A DNA stretch of 64,000 nucleotides from Tuctoria greenei (Eukaryota > Streptophyta > Magnoliopsida > Poales > Poaceae), in contig JAYESD010000009.1 of the NCBI GenBank assembly GCA_036927565.1, positions 149,752,929 through 149,816,928 on the forward strand, written 5' to 3'. Positions 1 through 10,685 of the stretch are shown piece by piece (position 1 is the first letter of the stretch; each line of letters begins with the position of its first letter). The position numbers were made by a program, and so were the translations under genes. The notes beneath the pieces are model-generated. The model was not told the origin of the DNA. It saw only the letters and a program-made list of their open reading frames with translations, and searched no databases.

Positions 1-232
1 ATACGGTTTTCGTATCGGGAACCAGCGACCTTCAATTGCGAGAGATCCGCACGTCAAAGATCTTATCTGCCGCCTGAGGTGCGCCACGCGTCGGGATTTA
101 ACCGTAAAGCCCCGCCAACGGCACCTCCGAAGACCCTTGAAGACCCAGTTCAAGACTCGCGAGTATGGACCCACCTCCGACGGAATGACTTCACCCCGGT
201 GACTTTCCCCGGAGGTAGGTCCAGGGGGCCAC
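1..232 (+). mobile_element. 3' internal end of a Tat-type gypsy element
   Basis: These 232 bases lie immediately before a TG...CA LTR and end in a purine-rich tract at 221-230 (CCAGGGGGCC). That is where a polypurine tract must be for a plus-strand element. The same decamer recurs at 58064-58073 and 58303-58312 in the 3' region of the plus-strand Tat-type element, which supports assignment to the same lineage. There is no reading frame here. The rest of this element lies to the left of the window. Confidence 0.65.
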
Positions 233-1086
233 TGTCGGTACCCTAAAAACCATACACCCCCTGAGGTTACAAAGTTCTCAAGGGAAGGACGTCTACTCAA
301 ATTGAAGACCCTCGGAGGCCCACTTGTCAGACATAACCGGACCTGCTTCTCCAACATGGTTAACCCCTAGGTTTCCACGTGTACTGCCAGACCGGAGCTA
401 CTACCCACAAGGGTGAAGCTCCGGGCTAGGTACCGAAACGGCACCTCCGGACTTAACCCCTGATCGAGAGAAGCTCCGGACCTGACACGTGCCAGGCCAC
501 CCCGGAGCTTCCCGCTTCCCACAAGCAAGCTCCGGAGCTGCCACGTGTCCAAACGTCGGAGCTGGCCGCCTCAAACCTCCGGAAGACATTGTAACGACTC
601 CGGATCTTCAAAGGATAGCCGCGGACTTCAAGACCCGATTAATTGTCATTAATTCCATGTTAATGACACTTAATCGGATAATCTTAACACCTGTAACGGC
701 ACTGTCGGAGCCCGTTACAGGGTTATTAACAACAATTAATCGTGTATCAATACTAGTAACCGCCGGGGCCACATGTCAGGCCAGGCTAACTTGTAACGGT
801 TTGTCCTTGTACTATAAAAGGACAGACCGACGATACACAAAAGAGGCTCTGGGGAACGCTCTCAGGCACACACGCATTGACGTGAGCTTTCATACATAAA
901 CTAATACAACACCACACACCCGTGGAGTAGGGTATTACGCTCAGGCGGCCCGAACCACGTAAACCACTGTGTCTCTCGTGTCCAATCGTGATTCACCTTC
1001 TTGAGTCTCCGCGCGCCCACACCGAACTACAAACTCCTTCAACACTTTAGTAGTGTCAGGAGATCTGCCGACTCCAACAGTCGACA
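233..1086 (+). repeat. 3' LTR (Tat-type gypsy), 854 bp
   Basis: The LTR starts TGTCGGTACC and ends TTC/TCGACA-like, as do the LTRs at 7059-7921 and 47613-48475, but it is diverged from both. It has a TATA box (TATAAAAG, 813-820) on + and three CACGTG G-box motifs in its U3 (376-381, 486-491, 542-547). It is followed by GTTGC (1087-1091) and then by the reverse complement of a gypsy integrase C-terminus. The best reading is a plus-strand element inserted into the minus-strand element at 1087, with GTTGC as the right copy of the target duplication. The left copy would be outside the window. Confidence 0.75.
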
Positions 1087-1091
1087 GTTGC

Positions 1092-2237
1092 CAAGCGAAC
1101 GCATCCGGGACGGGATACTTTGATCACTCAAAAGGGTCCTTCCCAGCTAGGGGAGAGTTTGTTTAACCCTTCTCGAGTTTGTATTCTCCGTAGCACCAGA
1201 TCGCCTTCCTCGAGCTGTCGGCTGTGAACATGCCTTTGGTGATAGCGCCGAAGAGCTTGGCGGTATCGAGCATTCCGAACAATTGCTCGACACCTTCCCT
1301 CTTCAACGAGGTCAAGGTCTTCACGCCGGAGCTGGTCCCGCATGGCATCGTCGAAGGTCCGGACCCGAAGCGACCCCAAGGTGATTTTTTGAGGAAGGAC
1401 TGCTTCAGCTTCGTACACCAAGAAGAAGGGTGTCTCTCCAGTTGATCGGTTAGGAGTTGTCCTGTTAGCCCACAAAGTGGGCGGAAGCTCTTCAATCCAG
1501 TTGGCTCCATGTTTTTTCAGGCGCATATGTGTGTGTCTTGAGTCCTTTTAGGATTTATGCATTTGCTCTCTCAGCTTGTCCATTGCTTGCCAGGTGGGCT
1601 ACGAAGTGTAGCTGACCTGTATGCCGAGGTCTTCGCAATATCCTTGGAATGCAGAGCTTGTGAATTGGGTCACATTGTATGTTATGATCTTGTTTGGTAC
1701 TCCAAATATGCATACTATGGACTGCAAGAAGTTGATAGTTGATTGCTTGTTTATTGTCACAACTGGAGTTGCTTCCAGCCACTTGGTGAACTTGTCGATG
1801 GCAACGTACATAAACTTGTAACCTCCGACGGCTCTTGGAAAAGGTCCCAAGATATCCATCCCCCACACAGCGAATGGCCATGTAGGAGGTATCATTTGTA
1901 GAGGTTGAGCTGGTGTGTGAATTTGCTTCGCATGAAACTGGCATGCTTCACATTTCTTCACTAGCTCGGTTGCATCCTGGAGTGCTGTAGGCCAGTAAAA
2001 ACCATGCCGAAAGGCTTTACCAACCAGCGTGTGGGAAGACGTGTGGTTCCCACACTCGCCTCCATAGATTTCTGCGAGGAGCTCGCAACCTTCTTCCCTT
2101 GTGATGCACCGCATTAGGACGCTGTTGGCACCACACCGGTAGAGATCCCCTTCTACCAGTGTGTATCCTTTAGCCAATCTGACTATCCGGTCAGCGGACA
2201 CATTATCTTTAGGAATGAAATTGTCTTTCAAGTAGCT
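1092..2237 (-). pseudogene. gypsy integrase, decayed
   Basis: The first segment (2231-1599) carries the integrase zinc-binding region, with the CEAC pair near residue 93, followed by the catalytic core (GMDILGPFP, then KFTKW). At the second catalytic aspartate, where the family has a DNG motif, this copy reads YNV: Asp has become Tyr. A one-base deletion near 1620 then moves the reading frame, and the C-terminal part (1526 down to about 1092) continues in another frame with its HxxxHxxQLEEGDLVL-type tail. The C-terminal end is cut by the LTR at 1086. The loss of the aspartate, the frameshift and the truncation each alone would inactivate it. Confidence 0.85.
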
Positions 2238-4607
2238 TCAGATCTCCGAGATCCATGCATCGGAGGTAACTTGAGCATTTGAGTCTTGCGTGCTGGGTTG
2301 CTCGGAGCTTCCGGCAGCACCTACGACCCTTGATGGACGCCATGGTAACAGGGCCATCGGGACTGCCAGCTTCGAGGTGCTGGTCTCGCCCCCTTCGCTC
2401 AGTTTGGCAGTATGAGCTGTTGATCTTGACAATCTCCAGACGAAGGTTCCGTCGGGAGTTAGAGCTCCGGTTGAAGCTTTCGTCGAGAGTTCGTCGGCTT
2501 CAACGTTGTTGAGATGATGGACATGGCAAAGATCCAGGACGTCGAAGTCCTTCTGAAGCTTCTGGACTTCAAGTAAATATGCAGCTAGTTGAGGGTTGTT
2601 GCAGCAGCATTCACCTTTGACTTATTTTATGACAAGTTGCGAATCACCCTTTACCAACAGCTCCTTGACACCGTATGATAGTGCCACCTTGAGCCCATAT
2701 ATTAGTGCTTCATGCTCCGTCATGTTGTTAGTCGCCTTGAAGTCAAGGTGAACCATGTATTTGACCTTCTCCCTAGTCGGAGCGAGGAGAAGGACTCCAG
2801 CTCCGGCCCCCTGCTTCTGCACGGAGCCGTCGAAGTAGAGAGTCCAGTGAGGCTCGGTGAAGACCGGAACCTTGGGTTCCCGCTTCTGCTCACTGGGGCC
2901 CCCAGGATTTGATGGAGAGGGGGTCCATTCCGCCACGAAGTCCGCCAAAGTTTGACTCTTGATCGCTTGTTTTGGGACGAATTCAAGATCTAACTTGGCC
3001 AATTTTGCTGCCCACTTTGCAATGTTCCCAGTAGAATTGGGGTTATGCAAGATTGCGCACAGTGGATAATAGGTTACCACTGAAATCTTGTTAGCTTGGA
3101 AGTAATGTCGAAGCTTCCTAGAGGCAATAAGAACTGCGTAGAGCAGCTTATGCACCTCCAGGTACCGAGTCTTGGCGTCATGGAGTATTTCACTGATGAA
3201 GTACACTGGGCGCTGGACTGTCCGGACCCTCCTTAAGGGGCCCGAAGCTTCCTCCTCATCAACCCAGACCCTCCTGAAGGGGTCTGGACCTTGTTCAGAG
3301 ACGTCCAGGTTCTTGCTTGAAGAACCTGAAGCTTCTTTTGAAGTGACCCGGACCCTCCCGGAGGGGTCTATATCTTCTTGTTCAGCAACAGTGACTCCTT
3401 CATTTGAAGGAGGTTGATCCTCTGATGTCTCACCTTGAGGATCCGGGTCCGGGGGATGGGACCCAGACTCGCCTTCAGTTAGCTCCTGACCCTCCCGAAG
3501 GGGTCTGGATTCCTGAACTGGAGATGGTTCTGATCTTTCCGCAACCAGAACCATGCTGACAACTTCGTCAGTTGCCGAAATATAAAGCAGAAGTGGCTCA
3601 CCAGGATTTGGAGCTACCAAAGTTGGTAGAGTGGTGAGGAGCTACTTTATCTCTTGGAAAGCCTTTTCTACTTCTTTAGACCATTGGAATGGTCCGAACT
3701 TCCTCAATATTTTGAAGAAGGGTAGCGCCCGTTCCGCCAGTCTTGAGATGAACCAGCTGAGGGAAGCTAGATATCCAGTCACCTTCTGGACGTCCTTGAT
3801 GCGGGCTGGTGATCGCATGTCTTCAATAGCTTTAATCTTCGCTGGATTCACTTCTATTCCTCGGTGGTTCACCAAGAAGCCAAGAAGCTTCCTGGAGCTA
3901 ACCCCGAAGACACACTTGTCTGGGTTCAGCTTCGTGCGTGTGACTCACAACTCGTTGAAGACAGCTTGCATGGTGTCAAGGAATGACTCCTTGTTCTTGA
4001 TCTTGACGACGATGTCATCGACGTACACTTCCACTACGTCTCTGATAGGCTCTCCAAAAGTTTTGTACATAGCTCGTACAAACGTTGAAGCAACATTTTT
4101 GAGACCGAATGGCATGGCAGTGTAACAATATAATCCATCTACTGTGATGAAAGAAGTATGTTCTTCATCTTCCCTAGACATTCTGATTTGATGATACCCA
4201 GAATATGCGTCTAGGAAACACAGTAATTCACACCTGGAGGTGGAATCCACTATCTGATCTATTCTAGGTAGTGGGAATGGATCCTTTGGACATGCCTTAT
4301 TCAGTGTAGTGTAGTCGATACACATCCAAAGCTTCCCGCCGGCCTTGGGTACAACGACTGGGTTTGCCAACCATTTTGGGTGGTAGACTTCTCGGACGAA
4401 TCCAGCTTCAAGCATTTTCTTCACTTCTTGACGTATGAAGTTTTGTCGCTCTACTGATTGCTTCCGAGGCTTCTGATGTACAGGCCGAGCGTCGGGATAA
4501 ATCTTCAGATTGTGCTCGATCACTTCCCTAGGGATCCCAGGCATTTATGACGGTTGCCAGGCAAACACGTCGACATTAGCCCACAGGAAAGTGATGAGCG
4601 CGAGTTC
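2238..4607 (-). pseudogene. gypsy reverse transcriptase and RNase H, decayed
   Basis: The reverse transcriptase begins near 4544 (MPGIPREVIEH) and contains the palm motif VEVYVDDIVVK, so the catalytic YVDD is intact. RNase H follows, but about 100 residues of Pro/Glu/Ser/Gly-rich sequence (about 3212-3522) interrupt it between the MVLVAER and PVYFISEILH motifs. A second RNase H-like domain (WTLYFDGSVQKQGAGAGVLL, about 2860-2810) follows, as in Tat-lineage elements. In-frame stops fall near 4545, 3945, 3642 and 2622, and another just above 2238. The plus-strand copy at 51.0-53.4 kb has the same domain order and the same insert. Confidence 0.87.
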
Positions 4608-5873
4608 CTATTTGTCATTCGGACCTCCCGATATACGGGTGGTCTGAGCAGCGTCGGAACCGATTTGGATGACCTTGATGGGAATGTCGGTGTTGCCGCT
4701 TGGTTGTACGCGAGGTGCGGAGGTTGAGCCTCGATGACGAATGCTCAGAGATTTCAGAGCTTGCTCCTTTTCGGATTCTTTCTCCTGCACTGTGGCAAGC
4801 ACGTGGAGTTCTTCTAGAGCAGTAACTCCGACTGTGTGATCTCCGCGGATCCGGAGAACACCTGCTGGTGTTGGCATCTTCAACACCAAGTAGCCATAAT
4901 GAGCAGCAGCCATGAATTTGTACAAGGCTGGCCTGCCCAGGATGGCGTTGAATGGCAAGTTGATTTGCGCCACGTCGAAGACCAACTTCTCGGTCCTGTA
5001 ATTCTCCCGAGTCCCGAAGGTCACCGGGAGAGTAATGGCACCGAGTGGAGTGATGGCCCCCAGACCTACTCTGGAGAAAGGTCGGGAGGGGCGAAGATCC
5101 GAAGGTCGGAGTTGAAGCTTGACGAAAGCTTCGAAGCTTATGAGGTTCAACCCCGAACCTCCATCCACCATCACGTGATGGAGCTGTATGTTGTTGATGG
5201 TCGGAGATACCATCAGAGGAATTTGGCCAGCTCCGATCATGTTCCGAGGGCAGTCTGAAGCGTCGAAAGTGATGGTAGTGTACATCCACTTCCGGTGCGG
5301 CTCCAGCCTGGCAGTGGGAGCTACTGAGGCCATGTCCCGCCGCATTGTCTTGAGGACACGACGGGAGGTGATGTCCCATGAACCACCAAAGATGGTGTTC
5401 ATGGTCTTCCAACGCTCGTTGTTGGAGACGTCGGAGTCGTCGTCGACGGAGGTGTAAACCACCTTCAATACCTTTTTAGGGTCCTGAAAGCCTAACTCCT
5501 CTTCAGCCAGAGCTTCGTCGACTTTTTGTTTTCCTTCCCTTTGACGGAAAGGAACTTCTTCTTGGCGCTTGTTGTAGCGCTCGGCGAGGTTCTGGACCTC
5601 TCGGCAGCCTTCCAGGTTGTGGTTGTTCGTCTTGTGTATGGGACACCACATCTTGGAGCTGCCACCGTCTTCAGACGACGGCCGAGGTTGTTTCTCAGTG
5701 CGTGGCCCCCGGCCACCCGGAGCTGCAGCAGCTGCAGCAGTATGTGTGTCGGTCGATGGCTTCTTCTTGCCGTTGGACTTTTTCTTCTTCTTGCCACTCC
5801 CGGAGGAAGTGGGTTCACCCTTGGAGGATTTTTTGTTGTCCTCCGGAGGTGGTTGGGAGTGCATTTCATGGCC
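4608..5873 (-). pseudogene. gypsy gag C-terminus and aspartic protease
   Basis: An uninterrupted 418-codon stretch (5864-4608). It opens with a Lys-rich segment (GKKKKKSNGKKK), followed by an unusual zinc-binding motif of C-x2-H-x4-H-x4-C form (starting WCPIHK). An aspartic protease then carries the active-site motif VDGGSGLNLI and the later NAILGRP motif. It lies in the same frame as gag upstream (stop TAG at 5874-5876) and reverse transcriptase downstream (stop at 4608-4610). The latter stop is shared with the plus-strand copy at 50902-50904. The protease itself looks intact. Confidence 0.85.
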
Positions 5874-5876
5874 CTA

Positions 5877-7020
5877 CGTAGCTTTGGCACACTTGTCTAC
5901 CAAGCTAAAGAGTTCCGTGACGCTGGTGACTTCCTTGGTTGCCAGCTTCTCCAACATCTTCTTGTCTCGAACGCCCTGTCTGAATGCCACAATAACAGAA
6001 GCGCTTGAGATAGAAGGTATGGTGTTTCGTACCTGGGAGAACCTATGGATGAAGGATCGCAGGGACTCTCCCCCCTTCTGCTTGACAGCAAAAAGGTCCA
6101 GTTTCGTGCCTGGTCGGGTGTATGAGCTCCCGAAATTGGCGGTGAACTGTTGGCACAGTTCCGCCCAACTGTTGATGGAGTCGGGCGAAAGGCTCTTGAA
6201 CCAGGACCTGGCGGTCCCAGTTAAAGCCATAGGGAAATATTTGGCCATCACGACCTTATTTCCTCCAGCCGCAAGGATTGCGGTGGAGTAGATTTGGAGA
6301 AATTCGGCGGGATTGACAGTCCCGTCAAATTTCTCTAGCAGGTGAGGCTTGAACTTCTGCGGCCATCTGGCCATGCGTAGGTGCATGGCCAGGGCAGAAC
6401 AGCCTCCTCCTACTCCCTCGGGAGCAGGACTATCCTGAGCCTCTCGCCTCTCGCGAGCACGCTCGATATGGACGCAACCATCCTGTTGATGGTAACGACG
6501 ATCGAGCTCCGCCCGGAGGTCGTGAGTCGAAAGCCTGGTCACCGTGTGGATACGTCGCGCCCCGGAAGGCAGCGACGTCGCCTGTTGAGACGCAGTATGC
6601 CTCCTCTGCTGTGAAGCGTGCAGACCAAGTCTACCTGACACGGTCCAATGCTGCGATGGGACCCACCCCGAGAGGGGAGGACCTTGGTTGCTGATGCGAT
6701 CGGCTCCTGCTGCAACCAAATGTTCCACATCAGCTCTCCACTGCTCCATTGCACCCCGGGATGCTCCTGGAGGCGGTGGACGTTGGAGAAGAGCACACGC
6801 AACATGGAGCGCGTGTTTAGGGTTGTTGTTCGCCGATGTGTGACCGACGCGGATGCTCCATCTCGCTGTCTAGCTTGATTCGCCGGTGCGGATGGTGGCG
6901 GTGGTGGCATGACTCCTGCTGGAGCCACAACACCTGTTGGCTGCTGCATATTGGAGGGATTGCCCCCAGCAGTTGCACAGTAGGGTTGCCGTTGGACGAT
7001 CCAGCAGCAGATTTCACCAT
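5877..7020 (-). pseudogene. gypsy gag, frameshifted
   Basis: By comparison with the plus-strand copy (initiation region 48482-48512), gag starts near 7020 (MVKSAAGSSN). A frameshift follows near 6960, and the main frame resumes at 6749 (MEQWRADVEHLV). The capsid-like core includes the stretches EKFDGTVNPAEFLQIY and SWAELCQQFTANFGSSY, which match the plant gypsy gag domain. It ends at TAG 5874-5876, directly before the zinc-finger/protease stretch. Overlapping reading frames on the other strand in this region are shadows. Confidence 0.8.
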
Positions 7021-7035
7021 CCTTGAATCTAGGGC

Positions 7036-7058
7036 ACCCCCTACCTGGCGCGCCAACT
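7036..7058 (-). promoter_or_regulatory. Primer-binding site of the minus-strand gypsy element
   Basis: Directly inside the 5' LTR end (7059) the minus strand reads GTTGGCGCGCCAGGTAGGGG. The plus-strand copy has GTTGGCGTGCCAGGAAGGGG at 48476-48495. The TGG start one to two bases after the LTR is what a tRNA 3'-CCA primer requires. The tRNA was not identified. Confidence 0.7.
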
Positions 7059-7921
7059 GTCGAAGTTTGATTGCAGCAATTCTCCCGGTACTACCGTTGG
7101 CAGCCCGCAGAGTTTGTAGTTCAGTTGTAGGTGCACAGAGATTCAAAACACGATGGCAAGTTAACACGAGGATTTACGTGGTTCGGGCCGCCTAAGCGTA
7201 ATACGCTACTCCACGGGGTGTGTAGTTGTTGTATTGAGCGTCTAAGCGCTTGTGGGCGTGTGTCAGAGCAGAGTCTGGAAGTCTGGAAGAAGTCCTCCCC
7301 GTGTATCGCTCGACCAGTCCTTTTATAGTACAAGGACTGATCGTTACATCGTTAGTCTGGCCCGACATGTGGCCCTGGCAGTTACTGATGTTTAATACAC
7401 AATTAATGAGCTTAATTACCCTTAATAGTACCAGTAACGCACCTTGACAGTGGCGTTACTGGTATTAAGGGCCCTCCAATCGTGTGTCATTAAGATGATA
7501 TTAATGACACTTAATCGGGTCTTAAAGTCTTTAACGTTCCTTGAAGGTCCGAGCCGTTGGGGGTCCACCAATCTGCTTGTTGAAGTTGAAGGTCTGACGG
7601 TTGGACGCGTGACAGCTCCGGAGCTTACCGTCTGGGACGGGTAGGTCCGGTGCTGTTGTACACGTTTCAGTACCGGAGCTTCCCTCTGTCGGGGGTTAGG
7701 TCCAGGGGTGCCACACTGATATTTAGCCCGGAACTTTCCCTTGTGTGGGATGTAGCTTCAGTTGCAGGATACACGTGGCAACACTGAGACTAACCATAGA
7801 AGGAAGGCATGTCCGATTCCGTATGACACGTGGGGCCTTTGGAGGTCTTCAACTCAGACAGGTGAAGTTCCTTTGCTCTTTTTGGAGTCCCAAGGGGTAT
7901 TCGGTATGCAGGGTACCGACA
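7059..7921 (-). repeat. 5' LTR of the minus-strand gypsy element, 863 bp
   Basis: On the minus strand it begins TGTCGGTACCC at 7921 and ends CTTCGACA at 7059. Its length equals that of the plus-strand element's 5' LTR (47613-48475). A TATA box (TATAAAAG on -, 7327-7320) marks the U3/R promoter. ACGT-core motifs are repeated in the U3. The outer flank (from 7922) cannot be checked for a target duplication because the element's other end is not in the window. Confidence 0.85.
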
Positions 7922-8474
7922 GACTGGGTCAGCGATGAATCCAGGTGCGACACGTGTTCAATCACTCATCAGTTGTGCGACTCGCACACTAAAGGTGCGA
8001 CTGCCCTGCTACTTTTGATAAAAAGACAAAAGAACCTGCTAATTTTGCTAATACCGTTTTTTTAACGCCAAAACAAAAAAAATCCAAGCATATGTGTATA
8101 CTCTTGGATTCCAAAAAAGCCTTCGATGAGTACACATGCACTTGGAATGATTAACTACCGCTGAGTTGACCGCCTGCTGTCCAATGGGTTGCACTTGGAA
8201 TAATCAATGGTTTTTTCTTATCATGTACCTTGCTTATTGTAGTTTGTTTTGTACTTAGGGCTCTATCTATCTTAATGAATGGCATAACTCCTGCCTTATG
8301 TTCAAAATAATAATAATATAGAATGCTAGCTTGAAGAGCTGGTCCAAATGTTTATGTGGTCGATTATTCGACGCACAATTTGTGTGGGAAATGGATTGAT
8401 GCGCTTCTGCTGTTCCGATCCATACTTTTGCCGATTTGCGCCATTGCCTCCGCTGGATCAAGACCGTGAATGTG
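7922..8474. other. Intergenic; possible LINE 3' tail
   Basis: There is no gene. At about 8240-8320 the sequence (TATCTATCTTAATGAATGGC, then an A/AAT-rich end) resembles the 3' terminus of grass L1-type LINEs. No reverse transcriptase frame precedes it, so if real it is a heavily 5'-truncated insertion. A gypsy-unrelated AT-rich stretch lies at 8030-8100. Nothing else is recognised. Confidence 0.3.
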
Positions 8475-8482
8475 CCAGATAT

Positions 8483-9272
8483 GTAGATGGCCACGGCATG
8501 GCTCGATAGGGGACTCGGGTCTTGTGCCGGCACGATGGCCCGAAGTCTAGGCCCATGCACGGCTTGACTCATGTTTAGTCGTGCCGTGTCGTGCCCATCA
8601 TGGGCCGCGCGTGCCGGGCCGGCATGAAGCCTGGGTGTCTCCAGCGACGACGGGAGAGTACGAGGTGACCGACGAAGTCCGTGGCTGGGAGGTTGGCGAG
8701 GGCCATGGCGATGCGGCCGGCGAAAGACGCGGCGGGTCGGGGAGGGCGTGGTGGGGAGTCCGATGAGGGCCACGACAGGGCGGCTATCGAGAGCCGCGAC
8801 GGGGAGGCCGACACTACGGCGGTGATCGACGGCTTGAAGAGGCGTCGAGGTGTTGCGAACGGCAGCGAGCCGGAGTCGGAGAGGGAGAGGGAGGCAAAGT
8901 GAAGGGATCTCGTGGAGGGAGGTGGAGGCAGGGGGTGGGATCTGGGGAGGGAGTCGGGTCACAAGAGGCACGGCGACCAAAAGGGCGGATAGGTGAGGAG
9001 TCACCGAGTGAGAAATTAGGGTTTAACTATGTTTATATACCAATAGGGTTAAATGGGTCGGGCCCGTGCCGTGCTGGCCCATACAGGCTACACGGGCCAA
9101 GTGTCGGACAGTTCAGGCCGTCTGTTAATCGGGCCATGTAGTGTCGGCACTACGTGTCTGAGGTTGAGCCCAAGCACGACCCGATCGTGCCTTCGGGCCG
9201 GTCCAGACCGGGTCTGTCCCGGGCCAATTTTCAGGCTGGCCCGAAAAGCACGACCCACTTGGCCATCTATAC
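8483..9272. mobile_element. Non-autonomous hAT-like element
   Basis: Terminal sequences are GTAGATGGCC at the left and, reverse-complemented, GTATAGATGGCC at the right. They differ by a 2-bp indel. The element is flanked by a perfect 8-bp direct repeat CCAGATAT (8475-8482 and 9273-9280), the target-duplication length of hAT transposons. Subterminal regions are full of GGGCC/CGTGCC words on both sides, as in grass hAT elements. No transposase is present. The 8620-9010 core is very GC-rich and gives overlapping open frames on both strands, which look like by-products of composition. Confidence 0.75.
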
Positions 9273-9426
9273 CCAGATATGGTCATTCTATTGAGATGAA
9301 GCAAAATAGTTCCAAAAAAAAAAACTCAGGACAAGCAAAATTTGAGAAAGAAAAATGACCCAGGTATGGTCATTAGAATATTAATGTGTAGAAATTGTCG
9401 ATAGTGTGTCAAGGCAGCATTACTAA

Positions 9427-10338
9427 AGGCACGTTTGGATAGTGTCCACAGCCTAAGCCACGCTGCTGTTTGTTTGGTCACCAAAGTTTGGCGTGCCACA
9501 AAGATTTGGGCCCATGGTGCTACGCCAGAGCTATCCATGTTGGGTGGAAATCTTTCGCAATATTGCTCACGTAGTCACAGTTATAGATGTTCAATGGGCT
9601 GCTCACGTAGTCACAGTTATAGCTGTTTAATGGGCCGTGCCGGATCGGCCCAGCTCGAGCCCGGCCGAGCTCGTGCCTTGAAAGCCCCGGTCCGGCCACG
9701 GCTCGAAAGTGGATCGAGCCGTGCCGGACCGGCCCGACGGGTCTGCAGCTGGGTTCAAGTACGGTCCGAGCTCATTTTACACATTGTCGTGCCGGGCCTT
9801 AAATGGATCGTATCGAATCGGACCGGTCCGAAACCCGATAATAGAAAAATACATGCAAAAATAAAAAATCGCGTTATACGCAGGCCACACATCAGGTCAG
9901 TCGGGCCAACAGTTAAATGAGTCGGGCTAGTGTGACGAGCCTGCACCTAAGCCCAGGCATGGCTCGTGCCGGGCCGCGGGCCGACTTGAGTCCGGTTCTC
10001 AGTGTCGAGCCGTACTCGTGCCGGGTCAAAAACATCGAGCTTCGGACTGACCCGATTAACCCGGTCCATTTGGATAGCTATAGTCGCATTCACTGATGTG
10101 AGTGTTTAGATTCTCACATGACCTACGTGTTAGTGAGTACTACTGCATATGCAGTACTGTAGATGATATACACTCATCCACGCTGAGAGTGCGGTGGATG
10201 AATTCTTGGCCACCTTCGGCCTAACTCAACTACGGTCAACCAAACAGCTCTGTTCTATCACAAAATTAGTCAAACCACAAGTACGCCTCACGTCTAACCT
10301 TAGCCATAGCAAACTGCAATCGCTAACCAAACATACCC
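9427..10338. mobile_element. Tourist-like (PIF/Harbinger) MITE with nested insertion
   Basis: The ends read AGGCACGTTTGGATAG and, reverse-complemented, GGGTATGTTTGGTTAG, a loosely matched terminal inverted repeat of the 'GTTTGG' type. Both ends are flanked by TAA (9424-9426 and 10339-10341), the target site of PIF/Harbinger elements. A second element (9618-10082) sits inside, leaving roughly 410 bp of MITE. There is no transposase. It lies just upstream of the PPR gene promoter. Confidence 0.55.
9618..10082. mobile_element. Second non-autonomous hAT-like element
   Basis: The left end TATAGCTGTTTAATGGGCC and the reverse-complemented right end TATAGCTATCCAAATGGACC form an imperfect terminal inverted repeat related to that of the 8483-9272 element. 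Flanking octamers GTCACAGT (9610-9617) and GTCGCATT (10083-10090) match at 6 of 8 positions, consistent with an old 8-bp duplication. The body is rich in GGCCCG/CGTGCC words. A 36-bp tandem duplication (about 9564-9599 and 9600-9635) covers the left flank and left end. Confidence 0.6.
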
Positions 10339-10418
10339 TAAACTAGCTTTATCTATCGACTATCATGCATCTGTAATATTTTTCTTTGATATTTTGCATA
10401 AAAATACAGACAATAGGA

Positions 10419-10426
10419 TATATAAA
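10419..10426 (+). promoter_or_regulatory. Candidate TATA box of the PPR gene
   Basis: TATATAAA lies 260 bp upstream of the PPR start codon in an otherwise unstructured AT-rich stretch, followed by a C-rich leader (10500-10685). This is inference from position and sequence only. Confidence 0.4.
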
Positions 10427-10685
10427 GCTTAATTAAATTTTCATAATTTTTTTAAAGCGCAAATGTACAGATTGGTGCAGGTTTATGCACGCTGAGAAAA
10501 ATCTGCTCCAAATATCTTTCTGAATTGCCCGCTCCACCTCACCAACGTTATCGTCTCCACGGAGACAGGAGCTCTCCGCTCTCACCTCCGCCGTTGGCGC
10601 GTGCGGGTGCCCGAGCCACTCCCGCAACCGCCATCCCACTTGCACTACTCCATGCACGCCTAGTGTCTCTTCCCTCCCGAACCCC

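Larger units (their letters stand above)
1087..7921 (-). mobile_element. Minus-strand Tat-type Ty3/gypsy element, 3' part missing
   Basis: Reading leftward, the order is 5' LTR (7921-7059), primer-binding region, gag, protease, reverse transcriptase, RNase H, a second RNase H-like domain and integrase. The sequence stops at 1087, where another element's LTR begins. Domain order (integrase after RNase H) shows Ty3/gypsy, and the second RNase H domain fits the Tat lineage. Apart from a frameshift near the gag start, the coding region stays in one frame from about 6749 to 1620. In-frame stops fall near 5874, 4608, 4545, 3945, 3642, 2622 and 2238. A one-base deletion near 1620 shifts the integrase end. 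The element cannot make its polyprotein. A related plus-strand copy lies at 47613. Confidence 0.88.

Noticed and set aside
8267..9004. 245-codon frame on - overlapping the hAT-like element
   Set aside because: It crosses the element's target duplication and is Arg/Pro/Ser-rich. The frame is a product of composition, not a transposase.
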